Made by a program: the position numbers and the translations under genes. Below, piece by piece: positions 1-5,181 of a stretch of 5,181 bases of DNA; the stretch's first letter is position 1; each line of letters begins with the position of its first letter. The stretch lies in contig JAEWHZ010000001.1 of assembly GCA_023387585.1 (NCBI GenBank), forward strand, positions 1 through 5,181, in the 5' to 3' direction. The notes beneath the pieces were generated by a model that worked only from the letters and a program-made list of their open reading frames with translations, was not told where the DNA came from and ran no database searches. This stretch comes from Pseudomonadota bacterium (GTDB lineage: Bacteria; Pseudomonadota; Alphaproteobacteria; Rhizobiales; Devosiaceae).

Positions 1-2195
<2,195 letters not shown>

Positions 2196-2200
2196 TGTGC

Positions 2201-2225
2201 CCTGTTCTGATTGAATCAGAACAGG
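2201..2225. repeat. 12-bp-arm palindrome in the carB/ltaE convergent junction
   Basis: The arms CCTGTTCTGATT (2201-2212) and AATCAGAACAGG (2214-2225) are perfect reverse complements around a single G at 2213. As RNA this would form a stem of about 10 bp with a small loop. It lies 5 bp after the carB stop and 4 bp beyond the ltaE stop on the other strand, filling most of the 34-bp convergent gap. No T run follows on either strand, so it is not a canonical intrinsic terminator. It could still protect 3' ends or help stop transcription in both directions. The symmetry suggests a dispersed palindromic repeat, but only one copy is in the window. Confidence 0.7.
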
Positions 2226-2229
2226 ATCA

Positions 2230-3315
2230 TCAACGGGTCATTCCCGCCTTCGCGGGAATGACTCGCGGAGAATTCGGCAGCACATCGGCGGCCGCACTGG
2301 CAAAAAAACGATCGACCGCACCGAGCGCCGCCGAGATATCGCCGTCGCCGATATCGAGATGGGTGACCCAGCGCTGGCGCCCGTAGCGGCCGGAAACGCC
2401 GATGCCGGCTTCGGCGAGCGCTGTGCGCAACCCGGCCTCGATGTCGGGCGCCGCGTCGACGAAGACGATATTGGTGTGCGGCATGACGACCTTCAGCCCG
2501 GCATGGCGCGCCAGCCCCTCGGCGAGGCGGCGGGCACGGGCGTGGTCCTCGGCGAGGCGCGCGACATGATGATCGAGCGCATAAAGCCCGCCGGCGGCGA
2601 TGATGCCGGCCTGGCGCATGCCGCCGCCGACCATCTTGCGCCAGCGGCGCGCTTTGGCGATCAGGTCCCCGCTTCCGGTCAACACCGAGCCGACCGGGGC
2701 GCCGAGGCCCTTGGACAGGCACACCGACACGGTATCGAACGGCATTGCCAGCTCGGCGGCCGGCACCCCGCTGGCGATGGCGGCGTTGAAGATGCGCGCG
2801 CCGTCGAGATGCAGCCCGAGCCCGCGCCCGCAGGCGATTCCGGCCACGGCGGCGACATAGGCGGGATCGAGAATCCGCCCGCCAAAGGTGTTTTCCAGCG
2901 CGATCAGCCGGGTCTGGGCGAAATGCGGATCGTCGTCGTCCTGGATGGCGGCCTCGATCTCGCTCGGATTCATGGCGCCGTCTTCATCCTCGACGAGGGG
3001 CTGCGGCTGCAGCGCGCCGATGACGGCGGCATTGCCGGCCTCATAGGCATAGCAATGCGCGTTGCGGGCGGCGATGAAACCTTCGCCGCGCCCGCAATGG
3101 GCCAGAAGCCCGAGCAGATTGGACATGGTGCCGGTGGGCACGAACAGCCCGGCCGGCTTGCCCAGCATATCGGCGGTACGCCGTTCGAGGGCGGCGACGG
3201 TGGGATCGTCGCCATAGACGTCGTCGCCGACCTCGGCTGCCGCCATGGCCTGCCGCATGGCGAGCGTCGGCCGCGTGACGGTATCGGAACGAAAATCGTG
3301 GCGGGGTGCGGTCAT
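2230..3315 (-). CDS. ltaE: Low-specificity L-threonine aldolase (PLP-dependent)
   Basis: This 361-aa fold-type I PLP enzyme cleaves L-threonine and L-allo-threonine to glycine and acetaldehyde in the cytosol. It aligns closely with E. coli LtaE (333 aa) from the N terminus: FRSDTVTRPT (residues 8-17), VGDDVYGDDPTV (29-40), PTGTMSNL (60-67), the PLP-stacking His at about 87 in NAHCYAYEAG, and LHLDGARIFNA (168-178) with the conserved Asp and Arg. The Schiff-base lysine K202 is in SKGLGAPVGS, followed by RWRKMVGGGMRQAG (224-237) and VTHLD (317-321). The ATG at 3315 gives the family N terminus directly. AGG at 3322-3324 is a weak ribosome site 6 nt upstream. The homologous part ends near residue 343. 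The last 17 or so residues are extra, and residues 352-360 are encoded by the palindromic repeat at 2237-2262. The start lies 11 nt after the stop of the upstream methyltransferase gene, suggesting co-transcription. It is convergent with carB. Confidence 0.96.
   Translation of the reverse strand: MTAPRHDFRSDTVTRPTLAMRQAMAAAEVGDDVYGDDPTVAALERRTADMLGKPAGLFVPTGTMSNLLGLLAHCGRGEGFIAARNAHCYAYEAGNAAVIGALQPQPLVEDEDGAMNPSEIEAAIQDDDDPHFAQTRLIALENTFGGRILDPAYVAAVAGIACGRGLGLHLDGARIFNAAIASGVPAAELAMPFDTVSVCLSKGLGAPVGSVLTGSGDLIAKARRWRKMVGGGMRQAGIIAAGGLYALDHHVARLAEDHARARRLAEGLARHAGLKVVMPHTNIVFVDAAPDIEAGLRTALAEAGIGVSGRYGRQRWVTHLDIGDGDISAALGAVDRFFASAAADVLPNSPRVIPAKAGMTR
2237..2262. repeat. dRS3-like palindromic repeat inside the ltaE 3' end
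   Basis: The arms GTCATTCCCGC (2237-2247) and GCGGGAATGAC (2252-2262) pair perfectly over 11 bp around a CTTC loop. The core at 2240-2259 fits ATTCCC-N8-GGGAAT, the form of the Neisseria dRS3 repeat. Similar 'ATTCCCGC...GCGGGAAT' palindromes are scattered through many proteobacterial genomes. Read on the minus strand in the ltaE frame it encodes VIPAKAGMT, a peptide often seen where such a repeat has entered a coding sequence. Only one copy lies in this window, so its dispersed nature is inferred from known repeats of this form. Confidence 0.75.
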
Positions 3316-3326
3316 GTCGAGCCTGT

Positions 3327-4310
3327 TCAGTTCAGCGCCGGCGCCATGGCACCGTCCTGTTCCGGTGCCGGCACCGGGGAGATGCCGGACGGACGGCGCG
3401 CGACGACGAGGAATCCTTCGACCGGCGCGCCCCGATCGGTCCTGAGCACGTCGCGCACGAAACGGACAATCTCAAGGCCGGAATCGGCGAGCGCCTGCCG
3501 CGTCGCTTCGGCCTGATGCGCATAGCGCAGCGAGGGGCGCAGGAACACCGGCTCGGCCCCGTCATGCGCCTCGAGCGAGAAGACGAACAGCCCGCCGGGA
3601 CGCAGGGCACGGGCAACGGAATCGAGCACCGGCGCCAGCGCGCCGCAATAGATGACGACGTCGGCGGCCGAGATCAGCCCGAAACTGTCGGCGCATCCGC
3701 GCAGATGATCCACCAGCTCGGCTTTCTCGACGCGGTCATAGACGCCCTTGCGCGCGGTGAGCGCCACCATGCCGGCCGACAGGTCGATCCCGCTGAGATG
3801 ACTGGTCACCGCGCGGATGCGCTCGCCCATCAGCCCGGTGCCGCATCCCAGATCGAGCGCTTCGGCGAAACCGGCGATGCCGGTCTCGGCCATGACCTCG
3901 CGCAGCAGCCCGTTGAGACGCTCGGGGACGACATAGGCGAGGTTCTGCACCAGCGCGGTCTCGAATTGCGGCGCGTACTGGTCGAACAGCGCCTCGACAT
4001 AGCCGATCGCCGTGCCCGTCCCGGCGGGGCCGGCGCCATGGGCGGCCAGCTTGAGACGGGCGGCGAACAGGCCCTCGCAGTCGAGCGCCTCGAGGTGCCG
4101 CCAGGCGGCGATGGCTCCGGGGATGTCGCCGGCGCGCTCGCAGAGCTCGCCGAGCAGGCTCCATCCGGCCGCCCAGCCGGGCACGAGATCGAGCACCTGT
4201 GTCATGAGGTTCGCCGCAGCGGTGAGCTCGCCGGCTGCGGCCAGGGCCCGCGCATATTCGGCGCGGCGGTCGGCGACCACGTCGCCGGAGGAGAAGATCG
4301 CCAGGTGCAA
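3327..4310 (-). CDS. TPR-containing class I SAM-dependent methyltransferase (COG4976-like)
   Basis: This is a 327-aa predicted cytosolic methyltransferase with no signal peptide or membrane segment. Residues about 15-80 form two TPR-like helix pairs (AEYARALAAAGELTAAANLM; SLLGELCERAGDIPGAIAAW), probably for protein contact. YVEALFDQYAPQFE (104-117) leads into the Rossmann methyltransferase fold. SAM motif I is DLGCGTG (153-159), and GIDLS (174-178) supplies the acidic residue expected to bind the SAM ribose. VVIYCGAL (218-225) and RALRPGGLFVFSLE (234-247) are motif IV and post-motif segments. This TPR-methyltransferase layout matches COG4976; the substrate is unknown. The C terminus is a Pro/Ala-rich tail. 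The start is uncertain: TTG at 4310 is the first plausible start in an open frame reaching back to a stop at 4365-4367. There is no upstream ATG or GTG and only a weak ribosome site. It is preferred because SSGDVVADRRA (7-17) looks conserved in relatives as I recall them. A GTG at 4280 is the alternative. The gene is followed after 11 nt by ltaE. Confidence 0.88.
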   Translation of the reverse strand: MHLAIFSSGDVVADRRAEYARALAAAGELTAAANLMTQVLDLVPGWAAGWSLLGELCERAGDIPGAIAAWRHLEALDCEGLFAARLKLAAHGAGPAGTGTAIGYVEALFDQYAPQFETALVQNLAYVVPERLNGLLREVMAETGIAGFAEALDLGCGTGLMGERIRAVTSHLSGIDLSAGMVALTARKGVYDRVEKAELVDHLRGCADSFGLISAADVVIYCGALAPVLDSVARALRPGGLFVFSLEAHDGAEPVFLRPSLRYAHQAEATRQALADSGLEIVRFVRDVLRTDRGAPVEGFLVVARRPSGISPVPAPEQDGAMAPALN

Positions 4311-4399
4311 TCCATGGACATCCGAAATGAGGGGCGAGCGATTTGCCGGAAAGCCGCACGAAAATCAAGCGTTCCGCTGCCGGCGACTTATGCCCCCAT

Positions 4400-4425
4400 A
4401 TTATGCCCGCATGCGACATGCGGGC
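4400..4425 (-). promoter_or_regulatory. Candidate operator/promoter for the methyltransferase-ltaE operon
   Basis: On the minus strand a -10-like CATAAT (4405-4400) sits in a short AT-rich patch in otherwise GC-rich DNA, about 90 bp before the TTG start. Its edge abuts a perfect 9-bp inverted repeat, GCCCGCATG (4405-4413) and CATGCGGGC (4417-4425), with a 3-bp centre. The dyad occupies the place where the -35/-10 spacer would be, as expected for a regulator operator. No good -35 hexamer is visible, so promoter activity is a guess; the palindrome itself is certain. It could alternatively act as an RNA hairpin in a plus-strand transcript. Confidence 0.35.
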
Positions 4426-4481
4426 GCTGGCCGCGGGCGCCCGAAGGGGGTATGGTTCGCATGCTGAATCGGTGGCCGTGC

Positions 4482-4516
4482 GCCGCCGGACCTGTGGCGG
4501 CCGACAGCCGGCCGCC
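4482..4516 (+). other. Two mutually exclusive GC-rich hairpins
   Basis: GCCGCC (4482-4487) can pair with GGCGGC (4496-4501). The same GGCGGCC segment (4496-4502) can instead pair with GGCCGCC (4510-4516), leaving a 7-nt loop. Because the central segment is shared, only one stem can form at a time. The arrangement lies 24 bp before the terminator-like hairpin at 4541. In a GC-rich genome such overlaps can occur by chance, so function is unproven. Confidence 0.4.
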
Positions 4517-4540
4517 CTCTGCGACGAGTTCAGAGCCTGC

Positions 4541-4569
4541 CCCGACCGCCGATTCGGCAGTCGGGTTTT
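4541..4569 (+). terminator. Terminator-like hairpin with T run, orphan on the plus strand
   Basis: CCCGAC (4541-4546) pairs with GTCGGG (4560-4565). After one C/A mismatch, GCCG (4548-4551) pairs with CGGC (4555-4558) around a 3-nt ATT loop. TTTTC follows at once (4566-4570), giving the shape of a rho-independent terminator on the plus strand. No plus-strand coding gene precedes it between carB (ending 2195) and this point. It would therefore end either a small RNA, a csp leader transcript, or antisense transcription from over the methyltransferase gene. The T run is only four bases, so efficiency is uncertain. Confidence 0.5.
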
Positions 4570-4586
4570 CGTCGTTGCATCTCCCG

Positions 4587-4613
4587 TTGCTCAGTTCAAT
4601 ATTTGGCTATACA
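4587..4613 (+). promoter_or_regulatory. Candidate sigma-70-type promoter for the first csp gene
   Basis: TTGCTC (4587-4592) and TATACA (4608-4613) lie in a locally AT-rich stretch just after the terminator-like hairpin. The 15-bp spacing is shorter than ideal. An overlapping alternative is TTGCAT (4575-4580) with CAATAT (4597-4602) and 16-bp spacing. Either would give a 5' leader of roughly 130-145 nt before the ATG at 4752. That fits the long untranslated leaders known for cold-inducible csp genes such as E. coli cspA. The assignment rests on motif resemblance only. Confidence 0.3.
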
Positions 4614-4751
4614 GTTCACGCCGTCGAATATTGCGGCCGACCGATATGCCTTGCCGGACTTGCTCCGCCTGCTGACGTCACTCTCCGAAATTTCGATGGC
4701 TAACGGCGTGGCGACTGAAACGCCAAACAGCAGCGTGCAAGAGGAATTCGC

Positions 4752-4961
4752 ATGGCGACCGGCACAGTGAAGTGGTTCAACACCCAGAAGGGCTTCGGCT
4801 TCATCCAGCCCGACGAGGGTGGGGCGGATGTGTTCGTGCATATCTCGGCGGTGCAGCGCTCGGGCCTGCACGGGCTCGACGAGGGCCAGAAGGTCTCCTA
4901 CGAGATCGTCAAGGACAAGCGCACCGGCAAGTCGGCGGCCGACAATCTCGCCGCCGCCTGA
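4752..4961 (+). CDS. Cold-shock domain protein, CspA family
   Basis: This complete 69-aa protein is a single cold-shock (OB-fold) domain that binds single-stranded RNA/DNA and acts as an RNA chaperone or antiterminator in the cytoplasm. The N terminus MATGTVKWFN carries the conserved Trp8. RNP1 is KGFGFI (13-18) and RNP2 is VFVHI (27-31), with surface aromatics F15, F17, F28 and H30 in place. The end, SYEIVKDKRTGKSAADNL, is normal for the family, as is the length. The start is firm: GAGGA at 4741-4745 lies 6 nt before the ATG and the protein begins at the family's usual residue. Bacteria carry several csp paralogues and only some are cold induced; which one this is cannot be told from sequence alone. 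A near-duplicate begins 136 bp downstream on the same strand. Confidence 0.97.
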   Translation: MATGTVKWFNTQKGFGFIQPDEGGADVFVHISAVQRSGLHGLDEGQKVSYEIVKDKRTGKSAADNLAAA

Positions 4962-4970
4962 TGGAGAAAA

Positions 4971-4988
4971 GGCCGGCAGAGACCGGCC
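4971..4988 (+). other. GC hairpin just after the first csp gene
   Basis: GGCCGG (4971-4976) and CCGGCC (4983-4988) form a perfect 6-bp stem with a CAGAGA loop, 9 bp after the csp stop and preceded by AAAA. This is where a terminator would be expected. However, the following bases are GGAGGCTTT rather than a T run, so termination is probably weak at best and some read-through into the second csp gene is possible. It may mainly stabilise the 3' end of the first csp message. Confidence 0.45.
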
Positions 4989-4996
4989 GGAGGCTT

Positions 4997-5065
4997 TGAC
5001 CCGGGACCGTCGCGGCGAAGCATCGCCGCCGGAACGCGGGTCATCGTGGTCCATGCCATGCATGG
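4997..5065 (+). promoter_or_regulatory. Structured leader upstream of the second csp gene
   Basis: TGACCCG (4997-5003) pairs with CGGGTCA (5037-5043). Between them GCGGCGA (5012-5018) pairs with TCGCCGC (5023-5029) around AGCA, giving a stacked stem-on-stem fold. The palindrome CCATGCATGG (5056-5065) follows, about 32 bp before the second csp ATG. Such folded leaders recall the temperature-responsive 5' leader of E. coli cspA, but the sequence is not recognisably that element. The resemblance is one of placement and structure only. Confidence 0.4.
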
Positions 5066-5097
5066 GCCGATCGTGGAGTGCATGAGGGACCGACACA

Positions 5098-5181
5098 ATG
5101 GCATCCGGTACTGTTAAGTGGTTCAACGGCCAGAAGGGCTACGGCTTCATCCAGCCCGACGAAGGCGGGGCGGACGTGTTC
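5098..5181 (+). CDS. Second cold-shock domain protein, 3'-truncated by the window
   Basis: Twenty-eight codons run from an ATG at 5098 to the window edge without a stop. The protein opens MASGTVKWFNGQKGYGFIQ and continues to the VF of RNP2, so it is a CspA-family single-stranded nucleic-acid-binding protein of probably about 69 aa. It matches the upstream csp product at 25 of 28 residues (changes T3S, T11G and F15Y). It matches at about 73 of 84 bases, with most differences at third positions, so the two genes are paralogues that have diverged for some time. RNP1 reads KGYGFI, still within the family pattern. The ribosome site GAGGGA (5084-5089) lies 8 nt before the ATG. The 136-bp spacer from the first csp gene suggests its own leader and perhaps its own promoter. 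Confidence 0.95.
   Translation, partial: MASGTVKWFNGQKGYGFIQPDEGGADVF

Larger units (their letters stand above)
4311..4751. other. 441-bp divergent intergenic region, no convincing gene
   Basis: This stretch separates the minus-strand methyltransferase from the plus-strand csp gene and should hold both promoters. No frame has family-like protein content. The long open frames crossing it are antisense or out-of-frame continuations of the flanking genes. From left to right I see a palindrome at 4405-4425 next to an AT-rich patch, two mutually exclusive GC hairpins at 4482-4516, and a terminator-like hairpin at 4541-4569. These are followed by a locally AT-richer promoter-like stretch (about 4587-4613), a 10-bp palindrome CGAAATTTCG (4686-4695), a short TGGCG/CGCCA hairpin (4709-4725), and the csp ribosome site (4741-4745). 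A small RNA or long csp leader is possible but not shown. Confidence 0.7.

Noticed and set aside
2201..2225. Intrinsic terminator for carB
   Set aside because: The hairpin is strong but no T run follows on either strand, so it is recorded as a palindromic repeat instead.
3736..4419. A minus-strand open frame starting at an ATG (4419) within the palindrome
   Set aside because: After about 35 codons it runs inside the methyltransferase gene in the wrong frame and becomes Arg-rich. The upstream part shows no recognisable domain.
4380..4570. Known structural RNAs (tmRNA, SRP RNA, RNase P RNA, 6S) or a tRNA
   Set aside because: None of the signature segments of these RNAs that I could look for is present, and no cloverleaf with a T-loop is seen.
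4343..4675. A 110-aa plus-strand open frame in the intergenic region
   Set aside because: It crosses the terminator-like hairpin and the candidate csp promoter, has no good ribosome site and no family features.
2359..4703. Two long plus-strand open frames (2359-3516 and 3306-4703) opposite ltaE and the methyltransferase
   Set aside because: They are antisense to well-supported genes, overlap each other, have Arg/Gly/Ala-rich compositions typical of GC-rich shadow frames, and show no family motif.
4596..5126. A 176-aa minus-strand open frame opposite the csp gene
   Set aside because: It is antisense to an unambiguous cold-shock gene and its content mirrors the csp codons.

Overview
The window is about two-thirds G+C and gene dense. 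It looks like chromosomal DNA of an alphaproteobacterium, most likely of the Hyphomicrobiales/Rhizobiales type. The reasons are the GC-biased third positions, a CarB carrying an alphaproteobacterial-style insertion (residues YPNDKTGQIN) in its second ATP-grasp domain, a TPR-methyltransferase of the COG4976 type, and clustered small CspA-like genes. This placement comes from remembered family features, not from a search.

Layout. Bases 1-2195 (+) are the 3' two-thirds of carB, the large subunit of carbamoyl-phosphate synthase; its 5' end lies outside the window. A 34-bp convergent junction (2196-2229) follows, holding a near-perfect 12-bp-arm palindrome (2201-2225). A second palindrome (2237-2262) lies inside the end of the next gene. 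Bases 2230-3315 (-) are ltaE, a low-specificity L-threonine aldolase whose last codons are supplied by that second palindrome. Bases 3327-4310 (-) are a TPR-containing SAM-dependent methyltransferase, 11 bp upstream of ltaE on the same strand and probably its operon partner. Bases 4311-4751 are a 441-bp divergent intergenic region rich in hairpins. It includes a 9-bp-arm palindrome beside a possible minus-strand promoter, two mutually exclusive GC hairpins, a terminator-like hairpin with a T run on the plus strand, and a candidate csp promoter. Bases 4752-4961 (+) are a complete 69-aa cold-shock protein. After a structured 136-bp spacer, a second, closely similar cold-shock gene begins at 5098 and runs off the window.

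Function. The genes are mostly housekeeping: carbamoyl phosphate for pyrimidines and arginine (carB), threonine/allo-threonine cleavage to glycine (ltaE), an unassigned methylation, and RNA chaperoning by the tandem cold-shock proteins. No defence, mobile or biosynthetic gene cluster is visible. The parts worth a second look are non-coding: the repeat-derived LtaE tail, the orphan terminator with alternative hairpins at 4482-4569, and the structured leader between the two csp genes.
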